From Lachnospiraceae bacterium (GTDB taxonomy: Bacteria > Bacillota_A > Clostridia > Lachnospirales > Lachnospiraceae), in contig JAIKXV010000073.1 of NCBI GenBank assembly GCA_024683935.1, positions 1 through 64,000 on the forward strand: a DNA stretch of 64,000 nucleotides, read 5' to 3'. Positions within the stretch are counted from its first letter, which is position 1; each line of letters starts with the position of its first letter. The position numbers and the translations under genes are program-made. The notes below the pieces were generated by a model. It was given only the letters and a program-made list of their open reading frames with translations, was not told the origin of the DNA and did not search any database. This document shows, one piece after another, positions 50,656 to 58,955 of the stretch.

Positions 50656-52260
50656 ATGAAGAGAACAAAACTGAACGTAAAGATCATAGCCATCCTTGTA
50701 ATACTGATGTTTGTAATGTCCGCTGCCATCATATATATAAGCAGCACCAATCTCCGGAATACCTATTACGAGATGTACAAGGATAAGGGTGAGGATCTTG
50801 TTAAGATGGTTGCCGACCAGATGGACGGGGACTGGCTCCGGGAATATTCCAAAACATTTGAGCAGGATTCCAAATATGATGAGGCCAAGAGTTTCCTTGA
50901 TAATATAAAGACTGATTTCCACGATATACAATACCTTTATATACAGGTTCCGGGCGAGGACCGCTTTGTGTATCTGATAGATGCCCAGACACCGGATGAT
51001 GATCCGGCAAATATCAGCACTCCCGGAGATGTATATGAATATGAGGAATCGGACTACGAATACTTCGTCCCCGATATAAAGGCGAAGAAAGCTTCTGACC
51101 AACTGATACTGGGACCCGATGTGGGTTACGGGCGCCTCCTTTCCGTATGGGCTCCGATCTTTGATTCCAACGGTGAGATGGTAGCCATGGTGGATGCTGA
51201 CTATGTGCTCTCCGAGATAAACCCCATTATTAACAGGAATATCATAAAGATCGCATTGGTGGAAGTGTTCTGTATCCTTGCAGTCGTATTGCTTATGGTC
51301 TTTATTTTACGCTCCCTCGTAATAAGACCCATTACCAGCCTTTCGGATATTGTGAGCTCCTATGAGCACGGAGAACTGGTAGAGGATATCTCTATATTTG
51401 ATAAAAATAACGATGAGATCACAACCCTGGCCTATTCCTTCAGGGATATGACAGTGCGTATAGAGGAGTATATCCGGGATCTCACCATTGTTACTGCGGA
51501 GAAGGAGCGTATCGGAGCTGAGCTTAATGTAGCGACAAAGATACAGGCGGATATGCTGCCCCGTATCTTCCCTCCTTTCCCTGAAAGGACTGAGTTCGAA
51601 CTTTTTGCTTCCATGAATCCCGCGAAGGAAGTGGGCGGAGATTTCTACGATTACTTCCTGATAGATGATGATCATTTGGGATTTGTAATGGCGGACGTTT
51701 CCGGAAAGGGTGTTCCCGCGGCGCTATTCATGGTCATTGCAAAGACTCTGATAAAGAACAGGGCCCTTATGGGGGACAAGCCCGGACCCGGGGAGATCCT
51801 TGCCTATGCCAATGAACAGCTCTGTGAAGGAAATGACGCCGAGCTCTTCGTTACCGTATGGCTCGGAATATTTACGATATCAACCGGACATGTGCAGTAC
51901 TCCAGCGCCGGTCATGAATATCCTGTTTATTACAGGAATAATAAGGGATTTGACCTTGAAAAGGAGAAACATGGTCCTCCGGTTGCTACAATGGAAGGAC
52001 TTCGTTTCAGGGAGCATGAGACTGTGCTGCAGAAGGGTGAGATGATCTTCCTTTACACAGACGGAGTTACGGAAGCTACCAGCGAGCACACCGAGCTCTT
52101 CGGAGAAGACAGGCTTGTGGAATCCCTTAATAAGTATTCGGGTGAAAATGTGGAAGACATCCTGAAGAATCTGAGAAAAGACATAGACGAATTTGTCGGC
52201 GATGCACCGCAGTTCGATGATATTACTATGTTCTGCTTAAAGTATAACGGTAATGAGTAA
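50656..52260 (+). CDS. RsbU/SpoIIE-type serine phosphatase with CACHE and HAMP domains
   Basis: 534 residues: helix 1 (8-28), an outside CACHE-like sensor (30-200, with LLSVWAPIFDSNGEMVAMVD), helix 2 (about 207-229), HAMP (229-282), a short coil and a PP2C/SpoIIE domain (about 300-530) with KEVGGDFYDYF, ADVSGKGVPAALFM, YSSAGHEYPV, YTDGVTEA and DDITMF. Such proteins dephosphorylate a STAS antagonist in response to an outside signal, and the RsbW-STAS pair at 43542-44278 is a likely target. The last eight bases overlap the lipoprotein gene. Confidence 0.92.
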   Translation: MKRTKLNVKIIAILVILMFVMSAAIIYISSTNLRNTYYEMYKDKGEDLVKMVADQMDGDWLREYSKTFEQDSKYDEAKSFLDNIKTDFHDIQYLYIQVPGEDRFVYLIDAQTPDDDPANISTPGDVYEYEESDYEYFVPDIKAKKASDQLILGPDVGYGRLLSVWAPIFDSNGEMVAMVDADYVLSEINPIINRNIIKIALVEVFCILAVVLLMVFILRSLVIRPITSLSDIVSSYEHGELVEDISIFDKNNDEITTLAYSFRDMTVRIEEYIRDLTIVTAEKERIGAELNVATKIQADMLPRIFPPFPERTEFELFASMNPAKEVGGDFYDYFLIDDDHLGFVMADVSGKGVPAALFMVIAKTLIKNRALMGDKPGPGEILAYANEQLCEGNDAELFVTVWLGIFTISTGHVQYSSAGHEYPVYYRNNKGFDLEKEKHGPPVATMEGLRFREHETVLQKGEMIFLYTDGVTEATSEHTELFGEDRLVESLNKYSGENVEDILKNLRKDIDEFVGDAPQFDDITMFCLKYNGNE

Positions 52261-53401
52261 AAAGATATTCGGTATTACAAAACGCTTTTTTCCCATTCTG
52301 ATGGCCTTGTCTTTAACAGGCTGCGCCTTTGCGGAAGAGAACAGCACCGCGATCGTAAAGACCTGGGAGCCTGAGAAAGGGGCTGTCGCCGAGGCTGTCG
52401 ATTCTTCGGGGAGTGATGAGGGCGAAGGCTCTTCTGACTATGACCTCACAAAGAAGATCGGAATGGTGACGGATATAGGAGGTGTCGATGATGCCTCCTT
52501 TAATCAGAGCGCCTGGGAGGGCTTAAGCTCATTAAGCAAAAAAACCGGCGTTGCCACCACCTATGAGGAAACCATAGGGGATAAGACATTTTCAGAGAAT
52601 TTCCAGAAGATCATAGACGACGGATCCACGCTCTGCTGGGGTATAGGCTATGCATCCGCGGATGCGCTTCTTGAAGCATCCCGGAAAAATCCCAATGTTA
52701 ATTTTTCGGTTATTGACAGCTCATACGAGAATACTCCCTCCAATGTGACCGGAGTTACTTTCCGGGCGGAGGAGCCTTCCTTTATCGTGGGCTACATTGC
52801 AGCCACGGCCACCAAGACCGGAAGGATAGGCTTCGTGGGCGGTATTCACGGAGAGATCATTGACCAGTTCGAGTACGGATACCGCGCCGGCGTGGACTAT
52901 GCTTCAAATGTATACGGAAAAAAGGTGGAAATCGATATAGAGTACGCGGACAGTTTTTCTGATGATGTAAAGGGAAAAGAGATAGCGGAGCGGATGTTCC
53001 GGGACGGATCCGATATAGTTTTCCATGCTGCGGGAGCAACGGGGATCGGAGTTATCGAAGCCGCAAAGGAAGCGGGGTGTTACGCAATAGGCGTAGACCG
53101 GGACCAGTCTGATCTCGCTCCCGACAATGTGCTGACATCCGCGATGAAGTTTGTAAATGTGGCGATAGAGAGGGTGTCGGATTCCTATCTGAAGAATGAG
53201 GAGATAGGGGGCAAGACCTTGAGCTTCGGATTTACCGAGGGTGCAGTGGGCATACCTGAAAACCACAGCAATTACAGGGATGAGATCTATGACGCTGCCC
53301 TTGTTGTTATCGATATGATAGAATCCGGGGATCTGGATCCCCCGGCAAATGAAGGTGAATATAATTTATTTTTAAAGGGAATGGAGGAAGACAATGGCTG
53401 A
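52253..53401 (+). CDS. BMP-family substrate-binding lipoprotein, orphan
   Basis: 382 residues with a lipoprotein signal (LTGC, Cys24), a short linker and a BMP/PnrA-type binding domain: KKIGMVTDIGGVDDASFNQS, TIGDKTFSENFQKIIDDG, GRIGFVGGIHGEIIDQFEYG and FHAAGATGIGVIEAAKEAG. The family binds nucleosides and sometimes other ligands for ABC import. No ABC permease or ATPase is adjacent; the gene overlaps the phosphatase gene and the FliB-like gene by eight bases each, so it may serve as a sensor module for the phosphatase. Confidence 0.85.
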   Translation: MSKKIFGITKRFFPILMALSLTGCAFAEENSTAIVKTWEPEKGAVAEAVDSSGSDEGEGSSDYDLTKKIGMVTDIGGVDDASFNQSAWEGLSSLSKKTGVATTYEETIGDKTFSENFQKIIDDGSTLCWGIGYASADALLEASRKNPNVNFSVIDSSYENTPSNVTGVTFRAEEPSFIVGYIAATATKTGRIGFVGGIHGEIIDQFEYGYRAGVDYASNVYGKKVEIDIEYADSFSDDVKGKEIAERMFRDGSDIVFHAAGATGIGVIEAAKEAGCYAIGVDRDQSDLAPDNVLTSAMKFVNVAIERVSDSYLKNEEIGGKTLSFGFTEGAVGIPENHSNYRDEIYDAALVVIDMIESGDLDPPANEGEYNLFLKGMEEDNG

Positions 53402-54419
53402 GATTATTAGGGAAAAACCGAAGTTCTATGATGATTACCTCTGTGACAGCAAGGCCTGCATAGACGTTTGCTGCAATGCCTGGATCATTCCGATGGATAA
53501 AAGGGCTGCCGATCTCTACAACAATTACCCCGGGGAAACCGGAGAGTATTTAAGGCAGAACATCATGCATAATGACAAGGGGGAATGGTTCATTAAGCTC
53601 CATGAAAACGGACGCTGTCCATTCCTTACCGATAATGATCTCTGCGGTGCACGTTTAAAGGCGGGTGAAGACGCCCAGATAAAGATATGCGAGGTCTATC
53701 CCAGGGAAAGGGATATAAAGGCCGGATACTATATGCTTGACACCCTTATGCTGTCCTGCAGTGAGGTGGCAAGGCTTTTTTATGAGAAATCCGGAGAACG
53801 GCTGGAATTCGTTAGAAGCGTTGAAAAGAATGATGAGGAGGAGATAAGTCCGGAGCTTAAGGAAAGAACGGACAGGCTCCTTGCTTTCAGGGACGGTATG
53901 GTGGAAGCCATTCAGGACGGCGCCTTTGATAAAAACCTTTTTGAAGTAAGGGAAATGCCTGAAACCGTGAAGGGCATACTTGAAGACACCATTTATTTTG
54001 AGAATAATTTAAGGTCGGAAGAGGTATTTGCGAAGGTGCGGGAGCTTCTTCCCGAGTCGGACAAGCTTCTTGATGACTTTATAAAGGATGTTCCGGAGCT
54101 TAAAAAATGGATACGGAAGACTGCAGCTTTCTTTGCCCACAGAAATCTCCTGGATACCTTCCAGGACGGAAGCATAGAGGGACCCCTTATGTCGGTATTC
54201 CGTTCCGCTCATTTACTTATGCTGATAGCCCTTGCCATATATAAGGAAAAGGGAAGCTTTGACGTAGATGCGATGATAGAGAGCGTTCATATCTTCGGAA
54301 ATATCTATATCATTTCCATGCACAATATTTCTCTCCTTAAAGAGGTGAGGAACAGGGTACAGGATAAGGAGTATACGGACGGCGAAAATTCCGAGATGAG
54401 ACCTTATCTTTACCCTTAA
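53394..54419 (+). CDS. FliB-like flagellin lysine N-methylase family protein
   Basis: 341 residues with the cysteine pattern of FliB-type proteins: CIDVCCNAW, then GRCPFLTDNDLCGARL and ICEVYPRERDI, followed by a variable helical half. FliB methylates lysines of flagellin in Salmonella; family members lack a known simple cofactor motif but carry iron-sulfur-like Cys clusters. Flagellin is not in the window. The gene overlaps the lipoprotein gene by eight bases, which links flagellum modification with the sensing cluster. Confidence 0.8.
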   Translation: MAEIIREKPKFYDDYLCDSKACIDVCCNAWIIPMDKRAADLYNNYPGETGEYLRQNIMHNDKGEWFIKLHENGRCPFLTDNDLCGARLKAGEDAQIKICEVYPRERDIKAGYYMLDTLMLSCSEVARLFYEKSGERLEFVRSVEKNDEEEISPELKERTDRLLAFRDGMVEAIQDGAFDKNLFEVREMPETVKGILEDTIYFENNLRSEEVFAKVRELLPESDKLLDDFIKDVPELKKWIRKTAAFFAHRNLLDTFQDGSIEGPLMSVFRSAHLLMLIALAIYKEKGSFDVDAMIESVHIFGNIYIISMHNISLLKEVRNRVQDKEYTDGENSEMRPYLYP

Positions 54420-54472
54420 TATTTAGTATAATAATCAGTAATGAGGGGAAGAGACTTCAAGGAGGATCCCGG

Positions 54473-55594
54473 ATGGAAAAGGCAAAGGTTTACTTCACCG
54501 ATTTCAGGACTGTTATCGGCACCAGTCTGACAGAAAAGCTGCAGAAGCTCTGCCGCAAAGCAGGTATCGGCAATATCGATTTTGACGGCAGGTTTGTGGC
54601 GATAAAGATGCATTTCGGAGAACTCGGCAATCTCTCCTTTATACGCCCGAATTACGTTAAGGCCGTAGCTGACCTTATCAAGGAATTCGGCGGAAAGCCC
54701 TTTATCACCGACTGCAATACCCTGTATCCAGGAAGCCGGAAGAATGCGATAGACCATCTCTATAACGCAGAGCTTAACGGCTTTAACTACATGACCACGG
54801 GATGCCACACGATAATCGCTGACGGCCTGAAGGGTACGGATGAGGCGACGGTTGAGATCCCGGGCGGCGAATACTGCAAGGAAGCCTATATCGGAAGAGC
54901 GCTCTATGATGCGGACATCATCATTTCCCTGAACCACTTCAAGGGCCACGAGATGACCGGATTTGGCGGCGCCATAAAGAATCTCGGAATGGGCGGAGGC
55001 AGCCGTGCCGGAAAGATGCAGCAGCATAGTGACGGAAAGCCTTCGGTTAATCCGGACCGCTGCAGGAACTGTAAGAAATGCGCCAGTGAATGCGGTTCCG
55101 ATGCGATAAGCTATGAAAGCGGCAAGGCGGTAATAGACCAGGATATCTGCAAGGGCTGCGGACGCTGCATAGGAGCCTGCGTATTTGACGCGATAAGCGC
55201 CAATGAGGATACGGCTCTTGAATCCCTCTGTGCGAAGATGGCTGAATATACTGCGGCTGTTATAAAGGATAAGCCTGCATTCCATATAAGCCTTATTATG
55301 GATGTATCACCGAACTGCGACTGTCACGGGGAAAATGACGCTCCTATCCTGCCCAATATAGGGATGCTGGCAAGCTTCGATCCCGTTGCGATCGACCAGG
55401 CGGCTGCGGATCTCTGCCAGAAGGCGGAGCCGGTAAGGAACAGCCAGCTGGGAGATAATCTGGCAAGGCCGGACTGGCACCACCATCACGATCATTTCCT
55501 TGACAGCAACCCGAACATACGCTGGAAGGAAACCCTCGCCCACGGTGAAAAGATCGGGATAGGGAGCAGGGAATACGAACTTATCACGATGTGA
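54473..55594 (+). CDS. DUF362 protein with two 4Fe-4S clusters
   Basis: 373 residues. The DUF362 domain has VAIKMHFGELGNLSFIRPN, DCNTLYPGSRKNAIDHL and ISLNHFKGHEMTGFGGAIKN. A two-cluster ferredoxin insert (about 185-245) has CRNCKKCASECG and CKGCGRCIGACVFDAI. The C-terminal part has a histidine cluster (WHHHHDHF). It is probably a cytoplasmic electron-transfer or metal-related protein; the reaction is not known. A good AGGAGG site precedes ATG 54473. Confidence 0.88.
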   Translation: MEKAKVYFTDFRTVIGTSLTEKLQKLCRKAGIGNIDFDGRFVAIKMHFGELGNLSFIRPNYVKAVADLIKEFGGKPFITDCNTLYPGSRKNAIDHLYNAELNGFNYMTTGCHTIIADGLKGTDEATVEIPGGEYCKEAYIGRALYDADIIISLNHFKGHEMTGFGGAIKNLGMGGGSRAGKMQQHSDGKPSVNPDRCRNCKKCASECGSDAISYESGKAVIDQDICKGCGRCIGACVFDAISANEDTALESLCAKMAEYTAAVIKDKPAFHISLIMDVSPNCDCHGENDAPILPNIGMLASFDPVAIDQAAADLCQKAEPVRNSQLGDNLARPDWHHHHDHFLDSNPNIRWKETLAHGEKIGIGSREYELITM

Positions 55595-55669
55595 CGGATG
55601 AGTCAGCATCATGTTAAAGGTGTTGAAAAAAAGACAGAAAGATCAATTATTACGGGAGTAGAAAAAACT

Positions 55670-56458
55670 ATGGAAGAAAACAAAATCGAAGAAGTAAAAA
55701 ATACAGAGCAGAAGAGGGGCGGTTCATCACCGGTCTCTGCGATATGTATCGCTCTTGCGGTGGTGATAAGCAGCGCTATCCTGTCCTACGGATTTGTTTA
55801 TTACAAGACCAGCGGCGATAATGACATAAAGGCCACCGGTTCTGCGTCCGTTGACTTTGAGTCGGACATGATAGTATGGCGCGGAAACTTTTCCCAGGAG
55901 GCCGGCACTTCCAGGATAGCCTATGAAAAGATAAAGAGCGATGCCGATATAGTAAAGGACTACCTCCGTAAGCAGGGACTGTCCGACAAAGAGATAGTTT
56001 TCAGCTCTGTTGACGTAAGCCGTACCACAGAGGACAGGTATAATGACGAAGGAAACTTCATCGGTTCATATTACACGGGCTATAAGCTTACCCAGTCCAT
56101 TACGGTTACATCGGAAAAGATAGATGCTGTGGAGGAGATCTCCCGCAATATCTCAACCCTTATTGAATCCGGAGTGGAGCTCGAGTCCTGGTCTCCCGAA
56201 TACTATAAGACCAACCTGGATGACGTAAAGATGGAGCTTATCGGCAGAGCCACAGAGAATGCCAGGGAGAGGATAGACATTATGGCCAGGGGCACCGGCG
56301 CAAAGGTCGGAAGGCTTAAGAATTCCGAGCTCGGAGTCATACAGATCACTCCGATGAATTCCGGCACTTCTTCCTATACTTATGACGGAGCCTTTGACAC
56401 CAGTTCAAGGTATAAGACCGCAACCATTACGGTAAGACTTGACTATGCGGTAAAATAA
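55670..56458 (+). CDS. SIMPL (DUF541) domain membrane protein
   Basis: 262 residues from ATG 55670: a charged N-terminus, one helix (about 24-44, AICIALAVVISSAILSYGFV) and an outside SIMPL domain (about 50-262) with KATGSASVDFESDMIVWRG, SSVDVSRTTEDRY and the typical end TATITVRLDYAVK. The in-frame ATG 55598 would add 24 residues, but GGGAG near 55651 favours 55670. SIMPL proteins form outside multimers of unclear role. The gene lies between the DUF362 gene and the liv promoter. Confidence 0.85.
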   Translation: MEENKIEEVKNTEQKRGGSSPVSAICIALAVVISSAILSYGFVYYKTSGDNDIKATGSASVDFESDMIVWRGNFSQEAGTSRIAYEKIKSDADIVKDYLRKQGLSDKEIVFSSVDVSRTTEDRYNDEGNFIGSYYTGYKLTQSITVTSEKIDAVEEISRNISTLIESGVELESWSPEYYKTNLDDVKMELIGRATENARERIDIMARGTGAKVGRLKNSELGVIQITPMNSGTSSYTYDGAFDTSSRYKTATITVRLDYAVK

Positions 56459-56551
56459 ATCCGTAAGCCGGGGCTGATAAAAGAGGTGTTATCCTTAGCG
56501 TCAGTGAAGGAACTCAGAGTATTTAGTGTATTAAAGCAATAAAGTTTTATA

Positions 56552-56580
56552 TTGACATCTTCCGCCAAACACTTTAGAAT
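56552..56580 (+). promoter_or_regulatory. Promoter of the branched-chain amino-acid uptake operon
   Basis: Perfect TTGACA (56552-56557), 17 bases, TAGAAT (56575-56580). Transcription should start near 56587, at the ATG of the leader ORF given below. Confidence 0.7.
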
Positions 56581-56585
56581 TACAA

Positions 56586-56723
56586 ATGGTTTTGTGCATT
56601 ATTAGCGGATATGACAAGGGCGTCGGTGCAGGGTGCACTGACGTCTTTTTTGTGGGTTATCACAGCCTTGCCATTATCCGGTGCAGAACCGGGATTAAAA
56701 ACTTAAGGAGGATTAAGTTATGA
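56586..56723 (+). other. Possible leaderless leader ORF ahead of livJ
   Basis: An open frame of 45 codons starts at ATG 56586, where transcription is predicted to begin, and opens MVLCIISGYDK. Val, Leu and two Ile lie among the first six codons. It runs through the terminator and ends in a TGA that overlaps the livJ ATG. It may be a regulatory leader peptide or a chance frame. Confidence 0.4.
56621..56651 (+). terminator. Terminator in the liv leader (possible attenuator)
   Basis: CGTCGGTGCA (56621-56630) pairs with TGCACTGACG (56634-56643, one G-T), then TCTTTTTT. It lies between the liv promoter and livJ. A second small stem CCGGT/ACCGG follows at 56678-56692. Confidence 0.75.
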
Positions 56724-57913
56724 AAAGATTGATAGCAGTCGTGCTTACAGGCGTTATGACACTCGGCCTCGCTGCCTGCGGAGCTGCAGGCGGTGCTGCA
56801 GGTGCCGGCGGAGCAGGTTCCGATACGATAAGGATCGGTGTATTCGAGCCCTCCACAGGAGATTCAGCATCAGGCGGAAAGAAGGAGATCCTCGGAATGC
56901 AGTATGCAAATTCCGAGACACCTACCGTTGAAGCAGGCGGAAAGACTTATAAAGTAGAGCTTGTTTATGCAGATAACGGTTCATCTGCAGATAAGGCTCC
57001 CTCAGCTGCATCTGAGCTTGTCGGCAAGGACGTTTCCCTTGTGCTCGGTTCCTACGGTTCCGGCGTATCAATGGCAGGCGGCCCCAAGTTTGAAGAAGCA
57101 GGTCTTGCAGCTATCGGCGTAACATGTACAAACCCCAATGTTACTGCAGGAAATGACTACTATTTCAGAATATGCTTCCTTGATAATTTCCAGGCTGACG
57201 TTCTCGCAAACTTCGCTATGGATAAGTTCTCCGCTAAGAAGGCATACTGCCTCGGTGAAAACGGAAACGAATACGATCAGGGTCTGGTAGCTTTCTTCAC
57301 ACAGGTATTTGAAGGAGCAGGCGGAGAGGTTATTTCCGACTCCTTCCCTACAAACAACTCTGACTTCACTTCTTACCTCAACAAGGCTAAGAGCGAAGGC
57401 GCAGACGTTATCTTCACCCCTGTTTCCATCGCATATGCAAAGCAGATCATGGAGCAGGCAGCATCACTTGATATAGGCATTCCTTTCCTCGGATCCGATA
57501 CTCTTGATGACAACATGGTTCTCGAGGCAACAAAGGATACCAACCTTCAGCTCTATGTATCAACCTTCTATCAGGAAGGCGGTTCCGACAAGTTCGATAA
57601 GGGCATCAAGGATTATATCAACAGCAATTCAGACGCTATGACCGCAAACGGCGGAAACGACACCATCTCAGCTGTTACAGCCATGGGTTATGACGCTTAC
57701 TATGTTGCCCTTGAAGCTATCAAGGCTGCAGGAAGCGGCGACAAGGCAGCCATAAAGGGTGCTATCCCCTCTGTAAAGTGGGACGGAGTTTCAGGCTCCA
57801 TAGCCTTTGATGAAATAGGTGATGCTGTTCGTGATACCGCTTACATCAAGACTGCTGACACATCAACAGGCACCTGGGCATTTGAGAAAGTACAGACCGG
57901 ATCAGCCAAATAA
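56720..57913 (+). CDS. livJ: Branched-chain amino-acid ABC transporter, substrate-binding lipoprotein
   Basis: 397 residues: lipoprotein signal with LAAC (Cys20), a Gly/Ala linker, then a type I periplasmic-binding fold: RIGVFEPSTGDSASGGKKEI, VLGSYGSGVSMAGGP, YFRICFLDNFQADVLA, NSDFTSYLNKAKSEGADVIF and VTAMGYDAYYVALEAI. Leu/Ile/Val are the usual ligands. AAGGAGG precedes ATG 56720. The permease and ATPase genes follow, after a hairpin that may set the higher ratio of this subunit. Confidence 0.93.
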   Translation: MKRLIAVVLTGVMTLGLAACGAAGGAAGAGGAGSDTIRIGVFEPSTGDSASGGKKEILGMQYANSETPTVEAGGKTYKVELVYADNGSSADKAPSAASELVGKDVSLVLGSYGSGVSMAGGPKFEEAGLAAIGVTCTNPNVTAGNDYYFRICFLDNFQADVLANFAMDKFSAKKAYCLGENGNEYDQGLVAFFTQVFEGAGGEVISDSFPTNNSDFTSYLNKAKSEGADVIFTPVSIAYAKQIMEQAASLDIGIPFLGSDTLDDNMVLEATKDTNLQLYVSTFYQEGGSDKFDKGIKDYINSNSDAMTANGGNDTISAVTAMGYDAYYVALEAIKAAGSGDKAAIKGAIPSVKWDGVSGSIAFDEIGDAVRDTAYIKTADTSTGTWAFEKVQTGSAK

Positions 57914-57938
57914 TACTGTTTAGCTGAACCTGTCTGAC

Positions 57939-57982
57939 GCACCCGGCTGATCAAATCGTATTTCGTAAGATGAGCCGGGTGC
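57939..57982 (+). other. Stem-loop between livJ and livH
   Basis: GCACCCGGCT (57939-57948) and AGCCGGGTGC (57973-57982) form a perfect ten-base stem around 24 bases, with no T-run. It may protect the livJ mRNA end after processing, a common feature behind binding-protein genes. Confidence 0.65.
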
Positions 57983-58051
57983 CTATACATGTTAGTTATC
58001 ATACGTCATTTGCGGTGCCGCAGGTGACTGAAGGAAAGAATAATAATCATT

Positions 58052-58939
58052 ATGGAATATGTAATCTCCGTACTGCTTTCCGGCATTTCTGTCGGAGGGC
58101 AGTACGCCCTTATTGCAATCGGATATACTCTGGTTTACGGAATCTTACGTCTCATCAACTTTGCACACGGTGACGTGTTCATGGTGGCGGGACTGATGGG
58201 CATCTATTTTACAGCGGTACTGCCCATATCGGTTTCACTTCCGCTGGTTATAATCCTTACGGTTCTTCTGGGATTCACCATTGAAAGAGTCGCATATAAG
58301 CCCCTGCGTGATGCGCCCCGTATGTCGGTAATGATATCGGCTATCGGAGTGAGCTATCTCCTGCAGAACACGGCCACCTATGTGACAGGCGGACAGCCCA
58401 TGACCTATCCCACGATCCCCTTCCTTTCCGGAACGGTGGATGTGGCGGGAACCCAGACCAAATGGGTCGTAATACTCACCCCCATACTGGTGCTCACCCT
58501 TGTGGTGCTGCTGTCACTCCTTATCAACCGCACAAAGATCGGAATGGCCATGCGTGCGGTTTCCAAGGATTTTGAAACCAGCCGTCTGATGGGTATCAGG
58601 ATCAACAGCGTGATCTCGGTTACTTTTATAATCGGATCTGCCCTGGCAGCCGTCGGATCGATCCTTTTCTTCACAAATTATCCGGCCATTACTCCCATGG
58701 CAGGTGCCATGCCCGGACTTAAAGCCTTCGTGGCTGCGGTATTCGGCGGCATCGGTTCCATACCCGGAGCCGTTATAGGCGCTTTCATAATCGGAATATG
58801 CGAGACCATAATCAAGGGTCTTCCTTCTTCCTGGGATGTGTCGGTATTTTCCGATGCCTTTACCTTCGCCCTTCTGATACTGATACTGGTATTCAAGCCT
58901 CAGGGGCTTTTCGGTGAAGCGGCAACGGATAAAGTCTGA
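58052..58939 (+). CDS. livH: Branched-chain amino-acid ABC permease LivH
   Basis: 295 residues with about eight helices: GGQYALIAIGYTLVYGILRL and INFAHGDVFMVAGLMG are the family start, GMAMRAVSKDFETSRLMGI is the coupling-helix region and KAFVAAVFGGIGSIPGAVIG the C-terminal mark. It pairs with LivM to form the channel. Confidence 0.95.
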   Translation: MEYVISVLLSGISVGGQYALIAIGYTLVYGILRLINFAHGDVFMVAGLMGIYFTAVLPISVSLPLVIILTVLLGFTIERVAYKPLRDAPRMSVMISAIGVSYLLQNTATYVTGGQPMTYPTIPFLSGTVDVAGTQTKWVVILTPILVLTLVVLLSLLINRTKIGMAMRAVSKDFETSRLMGIRINSVISVTFIIGSALAAVGSILFFTNYPAITPMAGAMPGLKAFVAAVFGGIGSIPGAVIGAFIIGICETIIKGLPSSWDVSVFSDAFTFALLILILVFKPQGLFGEAATDKV

Positions 58940-58955
58940 GAGTGGAGAATTATCA

